A stretch of DNA of 62,314 nucleotides from Anaerolineales bacterium (GTDB taxonomy: Bacteria; Chloroflexota; Anaerolineae; Anaerolineales; UBA6663), in the NCBI GenBank assembly GCA_016789175.1, contig JAEURK010000042.1, positions 1-62,314 on the forward strand, read 5' to 3'. This document shows, piece by piece, positions 7,114 to 14,743 of this stretch; the first letter of the stretch is position 1; the number at the start of each line of letters is the position of its first letter. The translations under genes and the position numbers were made by a program. Below the pieces are notes generated by a model. That model did not search any database and was not told the origin of the DNA. It was given only the letters and a program-made list of their open reading frames with translations.

Positions 7114-7642
7114 TGCCCGTGACACCGAGACCGAGGCGCACTCCCGTCGGGTGGTGCAGATCTCGCTGACGTTAGGGATGGCCCTGGGGCTGGCCCCGGC
7201 CGAATTGCGCGCAATCGAAGTCGGCGCGATGCTGCACGATGTCGGCAAGATCGGTGTGCCGGACTCGATTCTGCGCAAGCCGGCGCCGCTCAGCACCGAT
7301 GAATGGCACGTCATGCGCCAGCACCCTGAGCTGGGGCACGACATTTTGAGCGAGCTCGGCTTCCTGAAGTCGGCTCTGCCACTGGTGCTTCACCACCACG
7401 AGCGCTGGGCCGGCGACGGCTACCCGCATCGACTGCGCGGCAACGACATCCCCCTCGGCGCCCGGATCTTCGCGGTGGCGGACGCCTACGACGTGATCCG
7501 CTCGCGCCGACCCTACAAGCCGCCGTATTCGCATCCGGTCGCGGTCGACATCATCCGGCGCGACACGGGCACGCACTTCGATCCGCGGGTCAGTCAGGCC
7601 TTTTTCGACCTGTATGCCCAGCGACCGCCGCGACTGCACTGA
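6998..7642 (+). CDS. HD-GYP domain c-di-GMP phosphodiesterase-like protein
   Basis: A 214-residue protein that is almost entirely an HD-GYP domain, the family that hydrolyses c-di-GMP. All metal-site motifs look intact: EAHSRRV, MLHDVGKIGVPD, LVLHHHERWAGDGYPHRL and ARIFAVADAYD. The ATG at 6998 follows GAGGAGAGG closely. The frame is open upstream only to 6959, so a fused REC domain is not encoded in this frame, although the upstream REC gene overlaps by 116 bases. It likely links c-di-GMP to motility. A terminator follows at 7658-7706. Confidence 0.88.
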   Translation: MTAAAMATKWNMIPATPGWGGPIEQANSGALRALVRMLDARDTETEAHSRRVVQISLTLGMALGLAPAELRAIEVGAMLHDVGKIGVPDSILRKPAPLSTDEWHVMRQHPELGHDILSELGFLKSALPLVLHHHERWAGDGYPHRLRGNDIPLGARIFAVADAYDVIRSRRPYKPPYSHPVAVDIIRRDTGTHFDPRVSQAFFDLYAQRPPRLH

Positions 7643-7657
7643 GCGCGGCTCTCGAAT

Positions 7658-7706
7658 ACAAACGCGCGGGCTCCGGGGGCACTCAGCCCGGGGCCCGCGC
7701 GTTTGT
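7658..7706. terminator. Bidirectional terminator between convergent genes
   Basis: 20-bp arms (7658-7677 and 7687-7706, one mismatch, 9-base loop) form a GC-rich stem flanked by short A and T runs (ACAAAC... and GTTTGTGTTT). It sits exactly between the convergent HD-GYP and GGDEF genes, so it can serve both. Confidence 0.85.
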
Positions 7707-7720
7707 GTTTCGGACGGCGT

Positions 7721-8209
7721 CTACGCGGTGACTGGCGCCGGGCTGTGAGCGACCGAGCGATTGCGTCCTGCGGCCTTGGCACGATAGAGCGCCTCGTCGG
7801 CGCTATGCATCAACTCGGCCAGCCCGCTGCCAGCCACGTCGCTGGCCGCCACGCCGACGCTGATCGTGGCCCGGTCGACGATCCCCGGCGCGACAGTGTG
7901 CTCGATCTCCCAGACACGGAGCCGCAGCCGTTCCGCTAACTCGAGCGCACCCTCGAGCGGTGTGCCGGGCATCACGACGACGAATTCTTCTCCGCCGACG
8001 CGCGCGGCCAGATCGGTCGCCCGCACCGAACGACGACACACGTCGGCGATGGCGCGCAGGACCGAGTCGCCGGCGCCATGGCCGTACGTGTCGTTGATCC
8101 GCTTGAAGTGATCGATATCGAACACCAAGACCGCAATCGGTTGGCCCTGAGACTGACAGCGGTCTAGCAGCGCGCTCGCTTGCTCGAACAGATGGCGGCG
8201 GTTACTCAA
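7721..8209 (-). CDS. GGDEF diguanylate cyclase domain (3' part of a frame-broken gene)
   Basis: Encodes an almost complete GGDEF domain that makes c-di-GMP from 2 GTP: VFDIDHFKRINDTYGH, a GGEEF active site (ARVGGEEFVVVMPGT) and ISVGVAAS. No RxxD inhibitory site is obvious. The only start in this frame is TTG at 8209, overlapping the TGA of the upstream ORF. That start would cut off the conserved domain beginning, since upstream codons in this frame read STDALTGLSNRR. The gene is therefore probably the C-terminal half of one sensor-GGDEF protein separated by a frameshift, true or from assembly. Confidence 0.75.
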   Translation of the reverse strand: MSNRRHLFEQASALLDRCQSQGQPIAVLVFDIDHFKRINDTYGHGAGDSVLRAIADVCRRSVRATDLAARVGGEEFVVVMPGTPLEGALELAERLRLRVWEIEHTVAPGIVDRATISVGVAASDVAGSGLAELMHSADEALYRAKAAGRNRSVAHSPAPVTA

Positions 8210-8781
8210 TCCGGTAAGGGCATCGGTGCTGCCTGATGTTTGTAGAGTATCTCGCGCTCATGGGAGAGTTCCACCAGGCGCGCGTTCTCGACCACCAGTG
8301 CGTCGAGCGCGCTGGGGTTGTTGGTCTCTTTGTCGACTACTTCGTAATCCGAGACAGTGAGCCGGTGCTCGAGGTCGAAGGTCTTGCTGTGCAAGCGCAT
8401 GGTCTTGCCGTGCTTGTCGGCGATGTAGTACAGGCACAAATTGAGCGGGCACGAGAGGAACGGGTTGTCGGCGACTTCATGGAGCTGCTGATAGGCTTCC
8501 AGCCCGTACAGGTCGTGCCAGATATAACGCGTGCCCCTCGGGGCCGGTTCGACCTCGACGCTCCCGGCGAATCCGTTCTGAATGAAGAGATCCGTCAACC
8601 GACTGAGGTCGGCGATGTCCCCGTGCTCGGTGAAGTCCAGGCCGTGGGCGTTGAGGTAATCAACGATCTCTTTTCCTACGTCGCGCAGGACGGCACCCTC
8701 CGCAAAGATGTTGTATTTCGCGAGCACACGCCCGAAAGCGACCAATAGCGCTTCATAGAGTCGCGTACGAAAGTCATTCAT
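8206..8781 (-). CDS. Unrecognised sensor domain (5' part of the frame-broken GGDEF gene)
   Basis: 191 residues with no family I recognise. The N-terminal half is helical and includes FGRVLAKYNIFAEGAVLRD. The middle has a CPLNLCLYYIADKHGK strand region with two cysteines. It ends in a helix (VENARLVELSHEREILYKHQ) of the kind that links sensors to GGDEF domains. The last residues, APMPLPD, look like out-of-frame read-through. The adjoining GGDEF ORF continues in another reading phase, with about 60 bases where both are open. A pair of TTTA boxes (8823-8844) lies upstream on this strand. Confidence 0.65.
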   Translation of the reverse strand: MNDFRTRLYEALLVAFGRVLAKYNIFAEGAVLRDVGKEIVDYLNAHGLDFTEHGDIADLSRLTDLFIQNGFAGSVEVEPAPRGTRYIWHDLYGLEAYQQLHEVADNPFLSCPLNLCLYYIADKHGKTMRLHSKTFDLEHRLTVSDYEVVDKETNNPSALDALVVENARLVELSHEREILYKHQAAPMPLPD

Positions 8782-8822
8782 GGCTCACCTCATCCCCTTG
8801 AGCATGCTCAATGTTGCGGTCG

Positions 8823-8844
8823 GCTGCCATAAAGCCCGCCTAAA
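8823..8844 (-). promoter_or_regulatory. Possible paired TTTA boxes upstream of the sensor-GGDEF gene
   Basis: On the minus strand two adjacent 11-bp boxes read TTTAGGCGGGC (8844-8834) and TTTATGGCAGC (8833-8823). They resemble the boxes at the three flagellar promoters in spacing and first bases. The final TTTACTGAC box and a TNCTAN -10 are missing, so this is tentative. Confidence 0.35.
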
Positions 8845-8915
8845 CTTCCGCGATCTTCACGCGAGCTTTGGGCGAATCGACCGTCCCCGCGCCGACTTGA
8901 GCCCGACGACCCGTA

Positions 8916-8979
8916 TTTAACTGCGCTTTTAGCGGCGGTTCATCGGCCGTTTACTGACCCCGCTCGTCCGCTCTCCTAT
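8916..8979 (+). promoter_or_regulatory. Flagellar promoter P2 before fliR
   Basis: Boxes TTTAGCGGCGG (8928-8938), TTCATCGGCCG (8939-8949) and TTTACTGACCC (8950-8960) run at exactly 11-bp period. A fourth, TTTAACTGCGC, starts at 8916 with 12-bp spacing. A possible -10, TCCTAT, is at 8974-8979. The -10 covers the in-frame ATG at 8978, so translation of fliR must start downstream, at GTG 9002. Confidence 0.7.
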
Positions 8980-9001
8980 GCTGTTTTGCAGGAGACGCCA
9001 C

Positions 9002-9763
9002 GTGATCATTGCACTGGCCCAGGTTCAGATGTTCATCCTCGCGTTCACGCGCATCATGGCTGCCGCGGTTCAGGTGCCCGTGCTGGCCGGCCGCGCCATC
9101 CCGAATCGCGTGCGCGTGCCGCTGGGCATCCTGCTCACCATGCTGCTGATCCCGTGGACGCCATTGGCCGCGGAGGCCGAGCCGTTGGGGCTGCTCGGCT
9201 TTGGCGCAGCCCTGGCGCGCGAGTTCGTCCTGGGTTGGGCGATCGGGTTCGTCGCGACGTTGACGTTCGGCGCCATTCAGACCGCGGGCGAGTACGTCAG
9301 CACCGGCGGCGGCTTTGCGGCCGGGCGGGTAATGAACCCGGCCTTCGATAGCGCCAGCACCGCCCTCGACCAGCTCTACCTGATCCTGGCCAGCCTGATC
9401 TTCCTGACCCTGAACGGCCATCATCTCGTTTTGCTTGGCCTGGCCGGGACGTTTCGGGCCTTGCCGGTGGCCGGGCCGCTCCCGACCTTCTCGCTCGAAC
9501 GCCTGTTGATGTTGTCGCAAAGCCTGTTGACGGCCGGCCTGACGTTGGCGCTGCCTGTCTTGGCCGCCAGCCTGATGGCCGACCTGACGCTCGGGTTATT
9601 GGCCCGGGTCGCGCCGCAGATCCAGGTCTTCTTCCTTGAAGGGCCGCTCAAAGTCGCCATCGTCATGGTGACCCTGATCGCTTCGCTGGGTGTGATCGTG
9701 CCCGGCCTGACTGTCCTGGTGCGCGACATCGGTCCGCGCATGCAGTGGCTGGTAGGGATGTGA
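9002..9763 (+). CDS. fliR: Flagellar export gate protein FliR
   Basis: Polytopic export-gate protein (253 aa from this start) that completes the FliPQR complex. Six or so hydrophobic segments are visible. FTRIMAAAVQVPVLAGRAIPNRVRV is the family-typical first loop; GEYVSTGGGFAAGRVMNP and QIQVFFLEGPLKV follow. The GTG at 9002 is chosen because GGAG (8991-8994) is well placed and the upstream ATG 8978 lies inside the predicted -10 of P2. It is followed directly by flhB. Confidence 0.93.
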   Translation: MIIALAQVQMFILAFTRIMAAAVQVPVLAGRAIPNRVRVPLGILLTMLLIPWTPLAAEAEPLGLLGFGAALAREFVLGWAIGFVATLTFGAIQTAGEYVSTGGGFAAGRVMNPAFDSASTALDQLYLILASLIFLTLNGHHLVLLGLAGTFRALPVAGPLPTFSLERLLMLSQSLLTAGLTLALPVLAASLMADLTLGLLARVAPQIQVFFLEGPLKVAIVMVTLIASLGVIVPGLTVLVRDIGPRMQWLVGM

Positions 9764-9764
9764 C

Positions 9765-10847
9765 ATGTCACAGGAACGCACCGAAGCCCCCAGCGGACGC
9801 CGCCTGGCCGAGGCCCGACAGAAGGGTCAGATCGCGCGCTCGGTCGAGCTTCAGTCGGCTGCCGTGTTGTTGGCCGCCGCGTCCATCCTCAATATCGCCG
9901 GCGCAAGCTTCGCGTCGCACTCGGGCCAGGCCATCCGCGAGACGCTTACGGCGTTCCCGGCCATCACCCTGCTTTCCGATGGGGCGGTGGGCGACGTGAT
10001 GCTGCAGGCGCTCGGCCGCCAGGTGCCCGGCCTCGGCGATCTGGCGCTGATCGTGGGCGTCATCGCCGCGGTGGCCATCGCCGCGTCGCTGGGACAGACC
10101 GGTCTGGTCTGGGCCAGCCAGCGCCCGTGGTTCGATGCCTCGCGCCTGAACCCGCTCGAGGGCTTGAAGCGCCTGGTTAACGTCAACGGCCTGGTGAACC
10201 TGCTGAAAGCCGCGGCCAAGTTGATTGTGATCGGCTGGGTGGCCTACAGCTTTCTTGAAGGCGAGGCCGATCAGCTGCCGGGGTTGGCGCAGATGTCGCT
10301 GCGTGATGCGGTCGGGGTCTGGACCAGCCTGTCGCTCAGCCTGTTCTGGCGGGTTGCCGGCACGTACCTGATCGTGGCCGTGGCCGACTACGCCTACCAG
10401 CGCTGGGAGTGGTGGAAGTCGCTCAAGATGACCAAGCAGGAGGTCAAGGAAGAGTACAAGCAGAACGAGGGCAACCCGCAGATCAAGAACTACATCCGCC
10501 AGCAGCAGCGCAAGATGGCGCGGCAGCGGATGATGTCGGCGGTGCCCAAGGCTGATGTGGTGATCACTAACCCCACGCACTACGCCGTGGCGTTGAAGTA
10601 CAAGCGCGACGACATGGACGCGCCGGCTGTGGTGGCCAAGGGCGTCTCCGGTGTAGCGCTGCGCATCCGCGCGGTGGCCGGTGAGCACAACGTCCCGATC
10701 GTCGAGAACCCCCCGCTGGCGCGCGCGCTCTATCGCATGGTCGAGATCGACGATCCCATCCCGCCGCAGCTGTATCTCGCGGTGGCCGAGGTGCTGGCCT
10801 ATGTGTATGGCCTCAAACGCCCGAAGGGGGCCAGCGTGCCCGTGTAG
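9765..10847 (+). CDS. flhB: Flagellar export switch protein FlhB
   Basis: Membrane protein (360 aa) that switches export from rod/hook to filament substrates. N-terminal TEAPSGRRLAEARQKGQIARS is typical. Four membrane segments follow (about 28-50, 85-110, 140-160, 180-205), then a cytoplasmic domain with the self-cleaving NPTH motif in VVITNPTHYAVALKYKRDDMDAP and IVENPPLARALY. A shorter FlhB C-domain paralogue lies at 31976-32275. The start is 1 base after fliR. Confidence 0.96.
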   Translation: MSQERTEAPSGRRLAEARQKGQIARSVELQSAAVLLAAASILNIAGASFASHSGQAIRETLTAFPAITLLSDGAVGDVMLQALGRQVPGLGDLALIVGVIAAVAIAASLGQTGLVWASQRPWFDASRLNPLEGLKRLVNVNGLVNLLKAAAKLIVIGWVAYSFLEGEADQLPGLAQMSLRDAVGVWTSLSLSLFWRVAGTYLIVAVADYAYQRWEWWKSLKMTKQEVKEEYKQNEGNPQIKNYIRQQQRKMARQRMMSAVPKADVVITNPTHYAVALKYKRDDMDAPAVVAKGVSGVALRIRAVAGEHNVPIVENPPLARALYRMVEIDDPIPPQLYLAVAEVLAYVYGLKRPKGASVPV

Positions 10848-10856
10848 CCACTGCCG

Positions 10857-12935
10857 ATGACCACTCAAGTTCCGACCTTCCCCCGCTTCGATTGGCGCGC
10901 CCTGACGGGCTCGCGCGACGCCGTGCTCGTCGTGGCTCTGATCCTGATCCTGAGCCTGATGATCGTGCCGTTGCCGCCGCTGCTGCTCGACCTGCTGATC
11001 GCGGCCAACCTGGCGCTCTCGGTCGGCGTGATCCTGCTGTCGCTGTACATCAAGCAGCCGATGGAATTCAGCGCCTTCCCGTCGGTGCTGTTGCTGATCA
11101 CGCTGTTGCGGATGGGGATCAGTATCGCCGCCACGCGTCTGATCCTGCTCGGCGGAGACGCCGGGCGCGTGATCGCGACATTCGGCGACTTCGTGGTCGG
11201 CGGCAACTACGTGGTCGGCGTCGTGATCTTCGTGATCCTGATGATCATCCAGTTCGTGGTGATCACCAACGGCGCGGGTCGCGTGGCCGAGGTGGCGGCG
11301 CGCTTCACGCTCGACGCGATGCCCGGCAAGCAGCTCTCGATCGACGCCGATATGAACGCCGGCCTGATCGACGAGCAACAGGCCCGGGCGCGGCGCCTGG
11401 CGATCCAGGCCGAGGCCGACTTCTACGGCGCGATGGATGGCTCGTCGAAGTTTACGCGCGGCGACGCGACGGCCGCGATCATCATCGTGGTCGTCAACAT
11501 CATCGGCGGCTTCGCGGTCGGCATGCTGATGCGCGGGATGGATCTGACCGAGGCGCTGCAGACCTACACGCTGCTCACGGTTGGCTCCGGTCTGGTTACC
11601 CAGATCCCGGCCTTGCTGGTCAGCACCGCCGCCGGCCTGATCGTCACGCGCTCCTCGGGCGAGTCATCGCTGGGCTCCAATGTCGTCAGCCAGCTCGGCA
11701 ACGTCAGCGTGCTGGCCATCGTGGGCGTCATGATCAGCGGCCTGGCGATCGTGCCGGGCATGCCCTTCGTGCCCTTCATCATCGTGGGCGTCAGTCTGGG
11801 CGGGGCAGCCTACTGGCTCTGGCGCAATCAGCAGTTGGCGCTGCTGGCCCCGCCAGAGGCGGCTCCCGCGGCCCCGGCCCTCGAAGGCCCGGAAGAGATC
11901 GCGAACCTGCTGACGGTCGATCCGCTCGAACTCGAGATCGGCTATGCCCTGATCCCGCTGGTGGGGGAGGAGCGCGCCGAGAACCTGCTGAAGCGCGTGA
12001 CCGGTATCCGCAAACAGATCGCGGCCGAATACGGTCTGGTGCTGCCCAAGGTCCGCATCCGCGACAACCTCCGCCTCGGCCCGCAGGCTTACCGCATCAA
12101 GATCCGCGGCGAGGAAGTGGCCAAGGGTGAGCTCATGCTCGACCGGCACCTGGCCATCCTTGGGCCCGACGGATCGCAAGATCTGCACGGCGCTCAAACG
12201 ACCGATCCGGCCTTCGGATTGCCGGCGATGTGGATCACGGATGCCGATAAGCCGCGCGCCGACCTGCTCGGGTGCATGGTGGTCGACGTCCTGACCGTGC
12301 TCGGCACGCACTTCACCGAGGTCGTGCGCGCGCACATGTCGGGCCTGCTCGGCCGCCAGGAGGTCCAGGAGTTGATCAACCGCGTCAAGCGCGAGCAGCC
12401 GGCGGCGGTCGAGGGCCTGGTGCCCGATCTGCTCTCGCTCGGTGAGGTCCAGGACGTGTTGCGCAACCTGCTGCGCGAGCGCGTGCCGATCCGCGACCTG
12501 TCGACGATCTTCGAGGTCCTGGCGAACTCGGCGCGGGTCACGCGTGATCCGGATGTATTGGCCGAGGCCTGCCGGCAGACGCTGGCGCGCACGCTCTCGA
12601 ACCTGTTCCGCGGCCAGGATGGCCGTGTCCATGTGATCACGCTGGCCCCGCAGGTCGAGGCCCAACTGCGGGCGTCGCTCGGACCGGCCGACCGGGGTTT
12701 CGGTTTTCAGATCGACGCCGGCACGGCCCAGGCCGTGATCGCCGGGACAGGGAGCGCCATGGAGTCGCTGGCGCAGCAAGGGTATACGCCGGTGCTGTTG
12801 GTGCCGCGTGAATTGCGGCTGGCATTTCGCCGCCTGGTGGAGCGATCGCTCCCTAACCTGGTAGTGCTCGCGTTTTCGGAGATCAGCACCGGCACGCCGG
12901 TGCAAGCGCACGGCATGGTTGAACCGGCCGCGTGA
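10857..12935 (+). CDS. flhA: Flagellar export protein FlhA
   Basis: Large export-gate protein (692 aa). The N-terminal part has about eight membrane segments. The conserved FHIPEP-family loop reads NGAGRVAEVAARFTLDAMPG then KQLSIDADMNAGLIDE. The cytoplasmic domain (from about residue 345) has DPLELEIGYALIPLV and a conserved EVQDVLRNLLRERVPIRDL region that binds export chaperones. It overlaps or abuts flhF, as in most flagellar operons. Confidence 0.97.
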   Translation: MTTQVPTFPRFDWRALTGSRDAVLVVALILILSLMIVPLPPLLLDLLIAANLALSVGVILLSLYIKQPMEFSAFPSVLLLITLLRMGISIAATRLILLGGDAGRVIATFGDFVVGGNYVVGVVIFVILMIIQFVVITNGAGRVAEVAARFTLDAMPGKQLSIDADMNAGLIDEQQARARRLAIQAEADFYGAMDGSSKFTRGDATAAIIIVVVNIIGGFAVGMLMRGMDLTEALQTYTLLTVGSGLVTQIPALLVSTAAGLIVTRSSGESSLGSNVVSQLGNVSVLAIVGVMISGLAIVPGMPFVPFIIVGVSLGGAAYWLWRNQQLALLAPPEAAPAAPALEGPEEIANLLTVDPLELEIGYALIPLVGEERAENLLKRVTGIRKQIAAEYGLVLPKVRIRDNLRLGPQAYRIKIRGEEVAKGELMLDRHLAILGPDGSQDLHGAQTTDPAFGLPAMWITDADKPRADLLGCMVVDVLTVLGTHFTEVVRAHMSGLLGRQEVQELINRVKREQPAAVEGLVPDLLSLGEVQDVLRNLLRERVPIRDLSTIFEVLANSARVTRDPDVLAEACRQTLARTLSNLFRGQDGRVHVITLAPQVEAQLRASLGPADRGFGFQIDAGTAQAVIAGTGSAMESLAQQGYTPVLLVPRELRLAFRRLVERSLPNLVVLAFSEISTGTPVQAHGMVEPAA

Positions 12936-12946
12936 GGGAGATGACG

Positions 12947-14284
12947 ATGCAAGCTCGAACGTATCAGGCCCCCAACATGCTGACTGCGCTGGAGCGCATC
13001 CAGGACGAGCTTGGGCCCGAAGCCCTGATCGTCTCGGTGCGCCAGATCCCGGGCGGTGCTGCCTGGGAGGTCTGGAAGAAGCCCGCGGTCGAAGTCGTGG
13101 CCATGCCACCCGCCACGGTTGGCGGCGCCGGTCGCGCGGCCCTGGCCGCGCCGCGCGCGCTGACCACGGCCCGTCCTGCGACGCGGCCGGCACCGCCGCA
13201 AAAGGCCTCGTTCAACGACGCCGAACAGCGCGTCATGGAGCGCCTGCGCGCTTCGTCGAGCAAGGGCTCGCGCAATGCTGACCTGGCTGAGCCGCCGACC
13301 ACGACCGGCGCACCCCAGCCGGCCAGTCTGGCGGCGCTGGCCGGCGCGGTCCGCGCCGCGCTGCAGACGCGGCGGGCGACGCCACCCGCCCCTGCTGCCG
13401 CCACCACGTTCGACATCGTCGAGGCGGACGAGGGGGTAGACGTCAGCGACCGCGAGGCGACGCCGCCGATGGCCTTCACCGCGCTGCCCGAGGACACCTG
13501 GAGCCCGGCGGTGGCCGATCTCTACGCGACCCTGATCGAACAGGGCGTTGAGGTCGATCTGATGCGCCAACACTTCGAAGCCGCGCTCGAGTCGCTCAGC
13601 GCCAAGGCTCTGCTCGAACCCGAGCAGGTGCAGGCCTTCGTCGGAAACCGGCTGGCGGCGCGGCTGATCGCGCCGGCGCCGAATCCCAATCTGGCGAGCG
13701 GCGTGGTCTGCCTGGTCGGCACGCCCGGCGCCGGCAAGACCACGGCAGCGGCCAAACTGGCTCACCTGGCGGCGCGCCGGCTGGGCCTGCGCGCCGCCTG
13801 GGTGTGCGCTGACACGTACCGGGCCGGCGCGATCATGCAGGCCCGCATGTACGCCGAGGCGCTGCGCCTGCCGCTGCGCGTGGCCTATACGCCCGACGAA
13901 TTGGCCCAGGCGGTGGCGGCCGAGCAGGATGCGGATCTGGTGATCGTCGACCTGCCCGGCGTCAACGTCCGGCGCACGCCGCAGCTCCATGAGTTGAGCG
14001 ATCTGCTCGCGGCGCTGCCGACCCGCCTGACCTACCTGACCACGCCGGCCACGGCCAAGGACGCCGATCTGCAAAGTGCGTTCGCGGCCCTGGGCGTCTT
14101 CGATCTGAAAGGCCTGGTGCTGACCAAGCTCGATGAGACGGGCACCCTCGGCGGCGTCTTCAACCTGGCGCTGCGCAGTCAGCTGCCGCTGCTGTATTAC
14201 AGCGCCGGCCCGCGGGTGCTCGACGAATTCTATCCGGCCCAGCCCAATCGGCTGGTCAACGCCCTGTTCGAGGGCGGCTGGTGA
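12947..14284 (+). CDS. flhF: Flagellar GTPase FlhF
   Basis: SRP-family GTPase (445 aa) that controls flagellar position or number. An N-terminal B domain (QARTYQAPNMLTALERIQDELGPEALIVSVRQ) is followed by an Ala/Pro-rich linker, then the NG domain. The P-loop is GTPGAGKTT, then ADTYRAGAIMQ, and the specificity motif is TKLDET. The G3 motif, usually DTAGR, here reads DLPGVN, so GTP hydrolysis may be altered. The ATG at 12947 is favoured by AGGGAG six bases upstream; ATG 12941 is also possible. No FlhG/MinD partner follows. Confidence 0.9.
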   Translation: MQARTYQAPNMLTALERIQDELGPEALIVSVRQIPGGAAWEVWKKPAVEVVAMPPATVGGAGRAALAAPRALTTARPATRPAPPQKASFNDAEQRVMERLRASSSKGSRNADLAEPPTTTGAPQPASLAALAGAVRAALQTRRATPPAPAAATTFDIVEADEGVDVSDREATPPMAFTALPEDTWSPAVADLYATLIEQGVEVDLMRQHFEAALESLSAKALLEPEQVQAFVGNRLAARLIAPAPNPNLASGVVCLVGTPGAGKTTAAAKLAHLAARRLGLRAAWVCADTYRAGAIMQARMYAEALRLPLRVAYTPDELAQAVAAEQDADLVIVDLPGVNVRRTPQLHELSDLLAALPTRLTYLTTPATAKDADLQSAFAALGVFDLKGLVLTKLDETGTLGGVFNLALRSQLPLLYYSAGPRVLDEFYPAQPNRLVNALFEGGW

Positions 14285-14313
14285 GCGGCGAAACCGAATG
14301 AAAGGGCAGGGCG

Positions 14314-14664
14314 ATGGCCGACGAGAGTGCGGGAGACAAACCCGGAGAGGGCAAGCCGGAGGCGAAGGCCGAAGGGCCGCGCAAGCCGCGCGGGCCGGTG
14401 CTGCTCGAGGCGATCTTCGCCGGGGCGCAGATCCTGACCAGCGTGACCGGCGCAACGGTGTTCGCGACGGCGCTGTTTACGGGCACGCCGGTGGCGACCG
14501 CCGTGGTGCAGGCGTTGGTGGCGACAGCCACGGTGGGCGCGGTGATGTGGACCGTGCACTGGCTGGTGACACACGGCCTCCTGGCCGCGCGCAAGGCCGA
14601 ACTGGAATCCGAGGCGGCGGACGAGACCGCCGCCGTAGGGACGAATCTCGAGGTGCAAGCGTGA
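14314..14664 (+). CDS. Small membrane protein in the flhG position
   Basis: A 116-residue protein I do not recognise. The N-terminal 30 residues are Lys/Glu/Gly/Pro-rich and probably cytoplasmic. Two hydrophobic stretches follow (about 32-55 and 60-85), separated by FTGTPVAT, then an acidic C-terminus. It stands between flhF and fliA, where many genomes encode the MinD-like FlhG, but has no ATP-binding motif. It is probably co-transcribed with flhF, 29 bases upstream. Confidence 0.65.
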   Translation: MADESAGDKPGEGKPEAKAEGPRKPRGPVLLEAIFAGAQILTSVTGATVFATALFTGTPVATAVVQALVATATVGAVMWTVHWLVTHGLLAARKAELESEAADETAAVGTNLEVQA

Positions 14665-14743
14665 GACAAGCAGGCCCGATCTCCGCCATACGCGCGCACG
14701 CGGCTGACAGCGCCGCGGCCCGCGTCGCACGGAGGAGCCAATC

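Noticed and set aside
8978..9001. ATG at 8978 as the fliR start
   Set aside because: It overlaps the predicted -10 of P2 and lacks a ribosome site; GTG 9002 follows GGAG and fits the family N-terminus.
9768..11378. 536-codon open frame on the minus strand across flhB and flhA
   Set aside because: Antisense to two well-conserved genes; His/Asp/Arg-rich translation without domains; explained by codon bias.
12707..14455. 582-codon open frame on the minus strand
   Set aside because: Antisense to flhA and flhF, with Arg/Gly-rich low-information translation.
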